Positions 1-8,234 are shown, numbered from the stretch's first letter. The stretch is 64,000 bases of DNA from an uncultured cyanobacterium (GCA_937883785.1 CALGDE010000115.1:1-64000); one strand, 5' to 3'. Numbers and translations are program-made. The notes: generated by a model not told the origin, from the sequence alone.

Positions 1-59
1 AGTTTGGATTCGATGGCTGATCACTTCCCATCATCTCTCAATCCTGCAACGCCAGGAAA

Positions 60-686
60 TCAACTAATTTCTTTAACCCATTCAATATCCTTAAGCAGTG
101 TATGGATGTGAACATAGAAATGAGAGCATACTACTCTAAGTGCTTCGGAACACTCTATTGCACTTTTCTCGTCAGTCACTAACCAGCCTGTACTTCCCAC
201 ACCTAGCCATCTTAGGAAATCTATGCCTCCTCCAGGGGTCAACACCATAGACCTTTGCAATGTATCTGTCGCAAAGTTATCAGTGTAAATTACGTGAGAG
301 TAGGTGACGATGACATCTATATCAACTAGAGTCTCAATGAACCAGTCACCAATTTTTGTTGAGTAAGATAAGTCGGCTCCCTTGCGAAGTGGCTTCCCCA
401 ACACATCTTGGAGTTCCTGTTTGATCAAAGACTTTACCCTTGATTTTTTGATGCGCCCTCCACTTTCTCTATAAAGTAGAACTTGATTGAATTGAGCAAT
501 GTACTCATTAGATTGATTACGAAAGCCTTTATTCTTTTCATCAAGGAAAAAATCTAATAATTCATATTGTTTTTGAGATGTATCGTTTAGGTCGGCCATT
601 TCGCTGTATGCATTGTTGACAAGAGAGAGAGCTAAGTCTTCTCGACTCTTTTTATCAAGCGTTTCCACAAGCGATAAAAATCCCAA
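60..686 (-). CDS. Hypothetical protein, second copy of a tandem paralogous pair
   Basis: The family is not recognised. The 208-residue frame can start only at a TTG, but homology to the gene just upstream (762-1559) begins about 25 codons earlier. The open frame continues upstream through residues reading WSILDALREA to a TAA at 762-764. Shared blocks include KIGDWFIETL against KLSDWCFETL and VTYSHVIYTDNF against LTYGHSIYLSEA. No signal peptide, membrane segment or catalytic motif is visible. Codon use is AT-richer than most of the window and HIP1 sites are absent, which suggests acquired DNA. It may be the 3' half of a longer two-repeat protein split by a nonsense mutation, or a separate gene using a non-standard start. 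Confidence 0.55.
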   Translation of the reverse strand: MGFLSLVETLDKKSREDLALSLVNNAYSEMADLNDTSQKQYELLDFFLDEKNKGFRNQSNEYIAQFNQVLLYRESGGRIKKSRVKSLIKQELQDVLGKPLRKGADLSYSTKIGDWFIETLVDIDVIVTYSHVIYTDNFATDTLQRSMVLTPGGGIDFLRWLGVGSTGWLVTDEKSAIECSEALRVVCSHFYVHIHTLLKDIEWVKEIS

Positions 687-761
687 TGCGTCTGCGTTAT
701 TAATTCTTTTCGTAATACTAAAATTGCTTCTCGCTTCTCGTAATGCATCCAGTATTGACCA

Positions 762-1559
762 TTAATAAAAGGAATTATTGAACTTTTTCTTGACGAGTTG
801 AAAGTCTTCTATTGCATTGTAAATATTTATGAGTTCAGTTGAGATTTGAGAAGCACTAATGTCTTCTAGTAAGCATAATATTTCTTTCGTGGTGAAAGAG
901 GCTAGCTCGCTCAGTGTTTGAAGCACTTCCTCTTGATTCTCTTCACTTACGGAATCAAAAGCAGGGATTCCCATTCCCCAACACTCAGGAATCGAAAAAT
1001 CATTCGTTAGCTTCAGATTTTTTGCTTCTGATAGGTAAATTGAGTGTCCATAAGTAAGAGCTACTCCACCAGGATTAAGGTTGATTAGTGTTTCGAAGCA
1101 CCAATCGCTCAATTTACGTTGATAGTGAAGCTTAAAAAGGCTTTCATTGATGAGTATTCCTAAATTCTCTCCTAACTTTGCCTTCACATGGTTTTTCAAA
1201 GCAAGTTTTGATACGAGTTCTTTCTTGGTAGAATCTTGATTCAATCGTTCTAAGATATACTTTCGTCTCAAAGACGAAATCTGATTCTGAAAATCCCCTT
1301 TAAGACTTAGCTGCTCAGTTGTGATGGAATCGCCACAAAAAGTAGCTCCTTGTTCATGTCGCTCACAAACTAAAGCACGAATAATATCAAGTTGAATCTC
1401 TGAGGGATAAGAGTTGATTACTTCTAAAAATGATTGGGTATAAGTTGATTTAATTCGCCTCAGAAATGGAAAATCATTTTGCGTCTCCTCAATTGCCGCT
1501 TTGAGTGACCATTTATAAAAACTAAGATCAAACCGGTCTCTTTGTTTTTGAATATTCAT
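762..1559 (-). CDS. Hypothetical protein, first copy of a tandem paralogous pair
   Basis: A 265-residue soluble protein of no recognised family, starting at ATG (MNIQKQRDRF). Charged, probably helical segments fill residues 80-150. The strongest match to the downstream gene is around residues 145-180, with KLSDWCFETLINL followed by a GVALTYGHSIYL block. Its last residues, FNNSFY before the TAA, mirror its own N-terminal FDLSFYKW, so the end of this gene looks like the beginning of the second copy. Transcription runs into the 60-686 gene in the same frame. Lack of HIP1 sites and closeness to an insertion sequence suggest a mobile or recently gained segment. Confidence 0.65.
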   Translation of the reverse strand: MNIQKQRDRFDLSFYKWSLKAAIEETQNDFPFLRRIKSTYTQSFLEVINSYPSEIQLDIIRALVCERHEQGATFCGDSITTEQLSLKGDFQNQISSLRRKYILERLNQDSTKKELVSKLALKNHVKAKLGENLGILINESLFKLHYQRKLSDWCFETLINLNPGGVALTYGHSIYLSEAKNLKLTNDFSIPECWGMGIPAFDSVSEENQEEVLQTLSELASFTTKEILCLLEDISASQISTELINIYNAIEDFQLVKKKFNNSFY

Positions 1560-1565
1560 TAGTCT

Positions 1566-1740
1566 CTAGCTCACTAGCCTCATATTCGGTATAGCTAGTA
1601 AAGATACATACTGCTGTAGTATCAATTTCAAGGCAAATGTTCCAACAGCTGTCGCCAATAATTCTTTCGTCCGATCTTCAGTTCGATACTCAATTACTCC
1701 TTGACTATTAGGAGGATCTACAAAAAAAAGTCACCTCCAT
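1566..1740 (-). pseudogene. Possible small gene remnant with a frameshift at a T8 run
   Basis: On the minus strand an ATG at 1740-1738 begins MEVTFF. It runs into a coding-strand T8 run (A8 on the plus strand at 1722-1729). In the ATG frame it stops after four more codons. In the neighbouring frame a 50-codon open stretch reads VDPPNSQGVIEYRTEDRTK and ends with TAG at 1568-1566, six bases before the next gene's ATG. The IS1-type element sits about 50 bases upstream. It could be a frameshifted small gene of the same operon, a recoding site, or chance. Confidence 0.3.
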
Positions 1741-1817
1741 TGTCTCCCCGTGGTTGAAAGGGGCTCCTACCTCATTTCCCAGTAATAAAGAGGACTGGTA
1801 GTGCTGCGACGTAATGG

Positions 1818-2309
1818 TCAGAGTGCGAGGGAGAGGTTGTAGTGATTCAAGAAATAACGCAGCGCCCCCGCATGATTCTCCACTTTCTTGGAGAACGATA
1901 GGGCACATCTAACTAACCGGGACATCCTCTGACGCAACGTATTGTTCAATCGCTCAATATGATTCGTTTGTCCCTGCTCTTTCCCTCCAGGACGATGACG
2001 TTTGCTGGGTAAGACACAGCCGTAGGCATCCCAGAAATCGGTGTGGCACACAGCGCATTGGCGATACACTCCCGGAAAAGACTCCCACAACTGCCTCGCC
2101 GTATGCTCACTGCGGTCCCCTAGGGCAAATCCCACCACCTCGCGGGTGTCCCGGTCCATCGCCAGCCACACCCACTGCTTCTGCCGTTTGCTGCCCACAA
2201 ATGACCACAGCTCATCCATCTCTACGGTCAATTGACCTTTTTTTTCGGGGACACCGACAAATCCTCGTGCACGCTTTCCAGCTTCTGGTTCACGTAGGTT
2301 TGGAGCCAC
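1818..2309 (-). CDS. insB: IS1 transposase catalytic part (InsB-like)
   Basis: The DDE catalytic portion of an IS1-family transposase, expected to be made as an InsAB' fusion that cuts and joins element ends. Visible catalytic-region motifs are DELWSFVG, HTDFWDAY and NHIERLNNTLRQR, which carry the three acidic residues in the order seen in IS1 transposases. The frame overlaps the InsA frame at the A8 run (T8 on the plus strand, 2238-2245). A -1 shift there reads VPEKKGQLTVEMDEL. The stop codon lies in the inner edge of the left inverted repeat. The leading residues in this frame before the A8 run are probably translated only in the InsA frame. Confidence 0.88.
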   Translation of the reverse strand: MAPNLREPEAGKRARGFVGVPEKKGQLTVEMDELWSFVGSKRQKQWVWLAMDRDTREVVGFALGDRSEHTARQLWESFPGVYRQCAVCHTDFWDAYGCVLPSKRHRPGGKEQGQTNHIERLNNTLRQRMSRLVRCALSFSKKVENHAGALRYFLNHYNLSLAL

Positions 2310-2524
2310 CGTGGGGAAACCCCAGTGACCCGAGCAATGCCCGCTAGGGACAAGCGCTCCAACAGAAGTTTATCCACCAGTTCTCGAGTGGAGGCTTCTA
2401 TTGGCTGCCGGGTGGGATTATCAACAAACTGGCGTCCGCAGTCACGACAGCGATACCGCTGTTTGCCGTAGTGAGTGCGTCCATATTTCATGGTGTTTTT
2501 GGACTGACAACGAGGGCAGGTCAT
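2228..2524 (-). CDS. insA: IS1 InsA-like DNA-binding protein
   Basis: The regulatory and DNA-binding half of the IS1-type element. The chosen ATG at 2524 gives MTCPRCQSKN; a longer frame would start inside the inverted repeat. A zinc-finger pattern CPRCQS followed by RCRDCGRQF is clear, then a helix-turn-helix-like stretch LSLAGIARVTGVSPRWLQTY. It ends in PKKKVN with TGA directly after the A8 slippery run. In IS1, InsA alone represses transposition, while the frameshifted fusion is the transposase; the same arrangement is inferred here. Confidence 0.85.
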   Translation of the reverse strand: MTCPRCQSKNTMKYGRTHYGKQRYRCRDCGRQFVDNPTRQPIEASTRELVDKLLLERLSLAGIARVTGVSPRWLQTYVNQKLESVHEDLSVSPKKKVN

Positions 2525-2632
2525 AAGAATGAGAGAACGTGCGGCTTCTCTCCATCCAACCATCATCACCATTACGTCGCAGCACTACCAGAGGACTTTC
2601 TACAGTGAATTTTCTCGACCGTACGGTTCAAA

Positions 2633-2676
2633 AGTAGAGATGAACGTCCTCGGGAGTAGAGATGAACGTCCTCGGG
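2633..2676. repeat. 22-bp tandem duplication
   Basis: Two identical copies, 2633-2654 and 2655-2676, of a unit beginning AGTAGAGATGAACGTCC. The second copy runs directly into the end of the neighbouring miniature element. Confidence 0.85.
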
Positions 2677-2898
2677 GCTGGGCTCAGTTAAACTTCAACC
2701 CCAATCAGGACTTACGCCAAGCCCCCTTTACCAAGATGGGAAGCCAATGCAACGTTTATTTTTGGACTCAAACAGCATGCTTGCGTAAGTCCTGCCAATA
2801 GTAACGAGGGTTACAGCAGCCCCTAGCCTGTTTGATTTGAGAGGGCGTGCACTTTCCGCTGTGTAAAGCTTCTGGCGCTTAACTGAGCACATGCCCTA
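2674..2898 (-). mobile_element. Miniature inverted-repeat element, copy 1 (interrupted)
   Basis: The outer ends read GGGGCTGGGCTCAGTTAAAC on the left and, in reverse complement, TAGGGCATGTGCTCAGTTAA on the right. Removing an inner 89-bp element plus one copy of its CCAAT target repeat leaves a unit of about 130 bp that aligns end to end with the reverse complement of 52201-52329, including GTAACGAGGG and GCGCCAGAAGCTT. It has no coding capacity. Confidence 0.75.
2706..2794. mobile_element. Second miniature element nested in copy 1
   Basis: An 89-bp insert with inverted ends CAGGACTTACGC and GCGTAAGTCCTG, flanked by the 5-bp direct repeat CCAAT at 2701-2705 and 2795-2799. It carries no open frame. 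The ends resemble those of an IS-derived non-autonomous element; the parent transposase is not in this window. Confidence 0.75.
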
Positions 2899-2914
2899 GA
2901 GCGCGCGCAAGGTT

Positions 2915-4789
2915 CTAGGAACATCCTGGCGCACCAGCTTGGGTGACGGTACTCAAGTCAGCGGTAAATGTGGCCGTGTAGTCAAACCCACCGACGCCGG
3001 TAGCAGTGCAGCTAAAAGCGCTACGGTCAGGGCGACGCGGAGAAAAGGCGGAGTTGGCACGAATGGTCACCGTATTTGCACCCAGTCCTAACTCTGTTAA
3101 ACGCAAGCTATTGCTGGAGCCGTTGCTTTGCAGAGCAGAAATAAAGGTTGCCTGCCGCACATCACCGGTATTGGGGCTGATTTGAGCTAGCACCGTCACA
3201 CTGGGGCCGCCCCCGGCGCCATAGGAACTAAGCCAGCCGTTGGTAGCAAATCGGCGAAAGTCTCGGTCGGGCGTGCCGCGAGATCCGGTAGACGTAAAGG
3301 CAGCATACAGACGATCGCCTCCATCCCACACCAAGCCATAGCCGGTGCTGTCGTCGCCGGTAATTTCATAGTCTTCCCGACACCACACCTGCTGCCCATT
3401 ATCAAAGCGAGCAATACGAGGATCTTGGTTGTTGGGGCTTGTTTGCACAAATCCCACATAAATGGTGCTTGTCCCCTGGGTGATGCGAGTGACCCCACGG
3501 GTACGCAAGGTGCTTTCACTTTCATTGCAAGCAAAAGAAATGGCGCCGCTGACGGATGAAGCGATCGCCCCACCTCCGCTACCCACATTGTTGCCGCCGT
3601 TATTTTCCCCATCGCCGCCGGTATTACCGCCGTCAGCGATCTCGTCTTCAGGATCGCAGCGCACAAAGTTGCGGGTCACTTCCCGGCAAATAAAATTGGC
3701 TAATCGGCGATCATCGAAGTCGTCGGACACCTGTCCCCGCTCGGACACATCGGAGCTGGGGGCGATCGCCAAATCATCGAGGGTGGGCTCTGAATCATCG
3801 CTGACCCCATCGGTTCCACCGGCGTCAGCGATGGGAGCGGCGGGCACCGAAGACGGCACGCTAGACCCTGGCTGACCGGTAGGGGTTTCCGTTCCGCCTT
3901 GACGAATAAATGCAGGAGTTGTGCGAGTGGCGCTGCCGCCCCCGGGAGAGGTGGGGCTGGGATTGGAAAGGGGGCGACGATCCGGGGCGTTGCCAGACCC
4001 ATTGCCTCCAAGTCCACCGCCAGTGCTGCGGCTGGTGACCCGAGCTGCATTTTGCCCCGCGCCACGAGCGCTCAGGTTACGGCTGGCGCCGTTTGAAGGG
4101 GTGGGATTGGTCGACGGCGAAGCGGCCGGCGCATCGTCTGGCTCCCAGGCGCCACATTCATTGAGGACACCGTTTCTGTTGTCAGTGCCGTGGTCCCCAA
4201 GGCAGCCTAAAATTGCCCGCTGGCGATCGCTGGTGATTCCTGCTGTTGAGGGGCTTGCGGTGGGACCCGCGCCTACCGCCCGAGGTGATGAAGCCCCCTG
4301 AGCAGGGTTGCGATCGCCCCTTGGAATCTCCATAACACTGCCCGGTCCAAAGCTTTGGGCACGAGGCGGCGCTGACGCGGTGGTGGAACTCCTGCCGCTA
4401 GTTGTGGTGCCAGCTGTAGCGCTGCTGGTTGCTCGAGCGGTAGAACTTGAAGCGCTGGTACCGGCAATACTCCTTGTGGCGCTATTGTTCGTCAATCGAC
4501 TCGATCTATTACTCGCCACCGCAGTGAACTCGCCACCGTCAGCGCCGTAGGTTTGACAGACCTCGAGGGCAGCGTTGTTGGGCTGAAATCCAAACTCTTC
4601 AATGCAATTCATTAGCCGTCGCACTCGCTCGGCGCTTAAACCGCGGGTTTGCCCCCACGCCGCCGGGATTCCAACGCCGGTAGGCAGCAAACTGGTCCCC
4701 AGCGCCAGCAAAATCGGGGCGATCGCCACAGCACGACCGTAGCGCAAGGGGAAGGAAGAGAAAGAGCCCATAGTGTTGCCAGAAAACAT
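2915..4789 (-). CDS. Exported low-complexity hypothetical protein
   Basis: A 624-residue protein with a signal peptide near residues 15-45 (hydrophobic AIAPILLALGTSLLPTGVG, then PAAWGQ as a likely cleavage region). A short cysteine-containing N-terminal domain follows (MNCIEEFGF to LEVCQTYG). Residues 85-340 are Ser/Thr/Gly/Ala/Pro-rich linker containing a second partial copy of the Cys motif (ILGCLGDHG to LNECGAWEP). The C-terminal 230 residues look globular, with several cysteines (FICREV, VRCDPEDE, FACNES, QVWCRED, AFSCTA) and beta-rich wording. It is probably periplasmic or cell-surface. No function is assigned. An ATG at codon 7 is an alternative start. Confidence 0.7.
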   Translation of the reverse strand: MFSGNTMGSFSSFPLRYGRAVAIAPILLALGTSLLPTGVGIPAAWGQTRGLSAERVRRLMNCIEEFGFQPNNAALEVCQTYGADGGEFTAVASNRSSRLTNNSATRSIAGTSASSSTARATSSATAGTTTSGRSSTTASAPPRAQSFGPGSVMEIPRGDRNPAQGASSPRAVGAGPTASPSTAGITSDRQRAILGCLGDHGTDNRNGVLNECGAWEPDDAPAASPSTNPTPSNGASRNLSARGAGQNAARVTSRSTGGGLGGNGSGNAPDRRPLSNPSPTSPGGGSATRTTPAFIRQGGTETPTGQPGSSVPSSVPAAPIADAGGTDGVSDDSEPTLDDLAIAPSSDVSERGQVSDDFDDRRLANFICREVTRNFVRCDPEDEIADGGNTGGDGENNGGNNVGSGGGAIASSVSGAISFACNESESTLRTRGVTRITQGTSTIYVGFVQTSPNNQDPRIARFDNGQQVWCREDYEITGDDSTGYGLVWDGGDRLYAAFTSTGSRGTPDRDFRRFATNGWLSSYGAGGGPSVTVLAQISPNTGDVRQATFISALQSNGSSNSLRLTELGLGANTVTIRANSAFSPRRPDRSAFSCTATGVGGFDYTATFTADLSTVTQAGAPGCS

Positions 4790-4867
4790 TGCCGGGAAAT
4801 AACTTCAGAGACGCAGTTGCCGCAGAATTGTTGCGGCTCACCCCCCTGGAATTCCCAATAATCGCCC

Positions 4868-5851
4868 CTAGCCTAACCCAAGCTCTCGCTTAAGTAGCTC
4901 CATTGACTGGGAACCAATGTAGTTTTCACAGCAAATTACCTGGGGTGCGCGGATTAGATCGTTGCGAGCCGCCGCAATAATCGCCTTCACCTTAGGGAAG
5001 CTGTCGCGATCGCACCCAATAAACCGGGCGTTTTTCACCAGGGCATTGAGCTTATAGGTGTCGTTCGGCTGGGCGGTCATAACCATCAGTTCGTCACCAC
5101 GGAAGCTGTGCACAATCACCTCAGAAGCCCGCAGCCACCCGGCGCTAATGCTCACCAAGCCAATGCGCGTCTCTTCCGGCAAATTACGCACAAATTCAAT
5201 TTCTTCGGCGTAGTCGTAAATATCGACGGGAATAATCCGCACCGACTTGGGAGCAGCAATCTTTTCTGCATCCCCAATAAAGTAACGACTGGTCACCACC
5301 GTCGCCGATGCCATTCGATCTAAAGACTCCGACAAATCCTCCAATGCCACCAGTTGCACCGGAATTTGCAACGCTTGCTCAATTTCCGACGCCATAATTT
5401 CTCCGACGCCCAAATCCTGCTGGGGTGCCGTCACAATCACCCGCGCCCCACAGCGCAGTCGCCAGTCAATTTCTCCTAAAAATAACTCTCGGGCTTCGCT
5501 AAGGCTGCACCCCGACTCCAACAAATGGTCCAGGCTTTGCTTCACCACCCCATAGGCTTCGGGGTGAGAATCGAAAATGGGCGATCGCAACTGAGCGCCC
5601 CCTTCATGACCCAGCGCCCGTACATAAATCCCCGACCCTGCCTGGGCTTCCACCAGCCCCGCATCCTCAAGCTGTCGATACACTTTGCTGATGGTATTTC
5701 GGTGCAGCCCCGTTTCCATCGCAAGCTGGCGTGTGCTGGGCAGACGATGTCCCGGTGGATACTGACGAGAGGCGATCGCAAAACGAATCTGATTAAATAA
5801 CTGCGACGAAGCAGAAATTTCTCCATCAGACTGAATACGGAACCGAACCAT
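4868..5851 (-). CDS. plmA: GntR-family regulator PlmA
   Basis: A 327-residue transcription factor. Residues 15-80 form a GntR winged helix (PPGHRLPSTRQLAMETGLHRN, then TISKVYRQLEDAGLVE). The remainder is the long C-terminal domain characteristic of cyanobacterial PlmA rather than FadR, HutC or MocR types. PlmA is conserved in cyanobacteria, was named for plasmid maintenance, and is known to bind the PII-PipX complex, linking it to nitrogen signalling. The ATG has GGAG about nine bases upstream. It is a single gene with about 300 bp free upstream. Length and sequence agree with the family, so the assignment is strong although the target genes are unknown. Confidence 0.85.
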   Translation of the reverse strand: MVRFRIQSDGEISASSQLFNQIRFAIASRQYPPGHRLPSTRQLAMETGLHRNTISKVYRQLEDAGLVEAQAGSGIYVRALGHEGGAQLRSPIFDSHPEAYGVVKQSLDHLLESGCSLSEARELFLGEIDWRLRCGARVIVTAPQQDLGVGEIMASEIEQALQIPVQLVALEDLSESLDRMASATVVTSRYFIGDAEKIAAPKSVRIIPVDIYDYAEEIEFVRNLPEETRIGLVSISAGWLRASEVIVHSFRGDELMVMTAQPNDTYKLNALVKNARFIGCDRDSFPKVKAIIAAARNDLIRAPQVICCENYIGSQSMELLKRELGLG

Positions 5852-6150
5852 AAACGTTGCTCCAGAACACCAGTAGGCGAGGGGAAGTTAAATTAGTAAC
5901 AAGCTGCTGAAACGCAAATTCGATCACCCCAACGTGATCGAAGGTCGCAATTAGTGTGTCCCATGCAAGCCCGTCGAACCCGCCTGTCTTTAGTCAGTCT
6001 AGCCTTTCGGTTTTTGTGGGCGCGGGAAAAGTTAACAAAGTGCCGATTTCTAAGCGCCACAGCCCTCTTCAGCACATCGACTTATTTTTCACCTTCTCGC
6101 CTTTAAAGAGACTTACCCCTTACTCCCTAAAGCTGAATTGGCAACCGGTC

Positions 6151-7218
6151 TTAGGACTCTGAAAGCTGTAGGAATTTTCGGTACACTGTGGCGATCGCTC
6201 CCACTCGCCGAGCCTGGTCACGATATACACACTCCCACTGGGTTTGAGCGGACCCTTCCCGGCGACAAATACCAATTAAGCCCGTAGCCCGGTTGGTGCC
6301 ATCCCGTAAATCCAATCGCTTCTCATCGTCTAAATAGAACGACGCGGTGCGAGCCCAAGCATAAGCCTCTAGCCCACTCAGACCCCCTTTACGGGCGATC
6401 GCCAGCGCCTTAGGAAACCAGCGGGAATGAATAGGGCTCGCCTGATTGTACAAATCAACCCCATTCAGCAACCCCTCCAGGTCCTCACGAGGATCAATTC
6501 CTGCCTGGGAGAAATCACTCAATACCGTCGGCAGCCGACCCGCTAACCGCTGCACACACTGATCCGCCGCCGCCGCCAAGTCACCACCACTGCGCCCCTG
6601 ATCGCTACAGGGACCATAATTAACCACCCGGGCGCCCCAGGATAAGTTGCCTGGATCCACGTGCCCGTAATAAGACCGAGTAGGCTGCACATACAGCGAC
6701 CCGTTGCGCACCATCAGACGGTACGTTCCTTCAGCCACTCCCACAGCCACGACTCCCAGTGAAGTTGGCCCTTGGTACAGCCTTCCGAAAAGTTCTTTAG
6801 GAATCGGCAACGTTTCCAGAGCAGGCGGTTTCAATTCAGGCTTCTGTGACGCATCACCGCCTCCTTTGCTTCCCCCTTTAAGCCAGAACGCTTCCTCATC
6901 CTTAAATGCCGCATTAGGAGGAACTGCATTGACATCCATGCTTGGGGTTGGCTCAGGTCCTTTAGAACCATCCGCGGACTTCGTATTGTCCACTTTAGCC
7001 TCAGCACTACCTAGCGCAGCTAGCTGTAGGGGCTGAACTTCGCCGCCGTCAAACTGGCCACCGCCCCCCCCATCAATCAGGGAACCGGCATCAATCCCCG
7101 ACAGGCTTTGATAAGAACTGGATTGGGTAGGGGTCAAAGCCGTAACGCCCAACAGTCCGATCCCGCCCACTCCCAGGGTGTGTACCAACAGCTTTCCCAC
7201 CGCTGGAGGGCGCAACAT
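6151..7218 (-). CDS. Exported hypothetical protein
   Basis: The ATG at 7218 gives MLRPPAVGKLLVHTLGVGGIGLLG, a plausible signal peptide or membrane anchor, and a 355-residue product. The frame stays open up to 7371, but that start would bury the signal inside the protein. After the anchor comes a Gly/Ser/Pro-rich linker to about residue 135. A folded domain of about 215 residues follows, with SYYGHVDPGN, GARVVNYGPCSDQG, ADQCVQRLAGRLP, YAWARTASFYLDD and GLIGICRREG. The family is not recognised. The four Cys residues in this domain suit an oxidising periplasmic setting. It is followed downstream by plmA on the same strand, 300 bp away. Confidence 0.7.
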   Translation of the reverse strand: MLRPPAVGKLLVHTLGVGGIGLLGVTALTPTQSSSYQSLSGIDAGSLIDGGGGGQFDGGEVQPLQLAALGSAEAKVDNTKSADGSKGPEPTPSMDVNAVPPNAAFKDEEAFWLKGGSKGGGDASQKPELKPPALETLPIPKELFGRLYQGPTSLGVVAVGVAEGTYRLMVRNGSLYVQPTRSYYGHVDPGNLSWGARVVNYGPCSDQGRSGGDLAAAADQCVQRLAGRLPTVLSDFSQAGIDPREDLEGLLNGVDLYNQASPIHSRWFPKALAIARKGGLSGLEAYAWARTASFYLDDEKRLDLRDGTNRATGLIGICRREGSAQTQWECVYRDQARRVGAIATVYRKFLQLSES

Positions 7219-7542
7219 ACAACGTACGTAGTCAGAAATAAACAAAATAAGTGGAAATAAAAAGGCAGATGTAAAGTTTTGGCGACTCGTATTCCCCCGA
7301 CAACTGCTAAACGTACCAGTGCGTTTAGCCGGGGCATGCACTCCGATAGGATGATTTTTTATTAGGGGCAATAAGCTTACTACGCTTGATGCCGCCTTAG
7401 CTTACCTTAACAATGTTTAAAGTGCTTCTTAGATTAGCGCAATTTTCTATTGCGCCTAAGGTTTTATTCCTGTTCTAATCCGCATCGCTTTCTTCCTATT
7501 AAGCCTATCGCTTCCAAGCCAGACACCCTTTAGACAGCAAAA

Positions 7543-7564
7543 CGCCGGGATATTGTTCCCGGCG
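7543..7564 (-). terminator. Rho-independent terminator of petE
   Basis: An 8-bp perfect stem, CGCCGGGA paired with TCCCGGCG, with a 6-nt loop. On the minus strand it is followed by TTTTGCTGTC. It lies about 90 bp after the petE stop. Confidence 0.75.
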
Positions 7565-7650
7565 CTTTCCTAACTCGCACCGTTAAAAATACAGCGCTAT
7601 TAGACTTGCTTATAAGCTATTTAGCTGAACTTATAATCTTTTTCCCGTGC

Positions 7651-8040
7651 TTATTGTACGGAGATTACGCCGTTCATACCGGCACCACGGTGGGGTGCAC
7701 AGTAGTAGGTGTAGTCGCCAGCGGGAAGGTCAGCGGGCAAGGTAATTTGGGTTTGACCTTTACCCAGCATTTTGCCCAGGGTCTTCATTTCATCAGCATC
7801 AAACTTAGAGCCGTCGTCAAACACCACGTTGTGGGGAAGACCAGCAGCATTGTTCCAAACAATGGTGTCGCCAGGGGCAGCCTTGATCTCGCGAGGGCTG
7901 AACTGCAATGCGGAGGTCATCTCAACATTTTGAGTCTCTGCGTTAGCAGCAGGGGCAGCGAAGCACACCAAGCCCAGTGCCAAGCTCAAAGTTACAGCAG
8001 CTAGACCGAGGCGGCGGCCTACCGATTGGATAAAGCTCAT
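7651..8040 (-). CDS. petE: Plastocyanin
   Basis: A soluble blue-copper protein of the thylakoid lumen that carries electrons from cytochrome b6f to photosystem I or cytochrome oxidase. The 129-residue precursor has a signal peptide at 1-34 (GRRLGLAAVTLSLALGL, cleavage after NAE or ANA) and a mature domain of about 95 residues. The copper ligands are all present: His70 in LPHNVVFDD, and Cys114, His117 and Met122 in YYCAPHRGAGMNG. The ATG is preceded by AGGA eight bases away. It is a single-gene unit with its own terminator and a candidate promoter at 8099-8128. In many cyanobacteria petE responds to copper; no such site was identified here. Confidence 0.97.
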   Translation of the reverse strand: MSFIQSVGRRLGLAAVTLSLALGLVCFAAPAANAETQNVEMTSALQFSPREIKAAPGDTIVWNNAAGLPHNVVFDDGSKFDADEMKTLGKMLGKGQTQITLPADLPAGDYTYYCAPHRGAGMNGVISVQ

Positions 8041-8098
8041 TATTGTTTTCCTGTGGTAAATGAGGAATCGTTAGACGTGTCGTCTCATAACTGCACGA

Positions 8099-8128
8099 AT
8101 TGTATCCTTCTCAGTGAGTATCTGAAAA
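8099..8128 (-). promoter_or_regulatory. Candidate petE promoter
   Basis: On the minus strand TTTTCA (8128-8123) and TACAAT (8104-8099) are separated by 18 bp and sit about 60 bp upstream of the petE ATG. The call rests on consensus similarity only. Confidence 0.35.
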
Positions 8129-8234
8129 GTCCGAATCCTTAAGTTTTTCGAAATCTCAGTCTTAAGATTCCAGAGATAAGACTACAGCGACGGCGCCCTT
8201 TTTAGGGATTTAGAGCGATCGCTGCTCTTCCCCC

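Larger units (their letters stand above)
1797..2589 (-). mobile_element. Complete IS1-family insertion sequence
   Basis: A 793-bp element bounded by perfect 22-bp inverted repeats at 1797-1818 and 2568-2589; the outer end reads GGTAGTGCTGCGACG. It is flanked by the 8-bp direct repeat AGAGGACT at 1789-1796 and 2590-2597, the target duplication length expected for IS1 elements. Inside, on the minus strand, lie an InsA-like zinc-finger reading frame and an InsB-like DDE frame joined at an A8 slippery run. Perfect ends and target repeats point to a recent, probably functional insertion. Confidence 0.93.
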
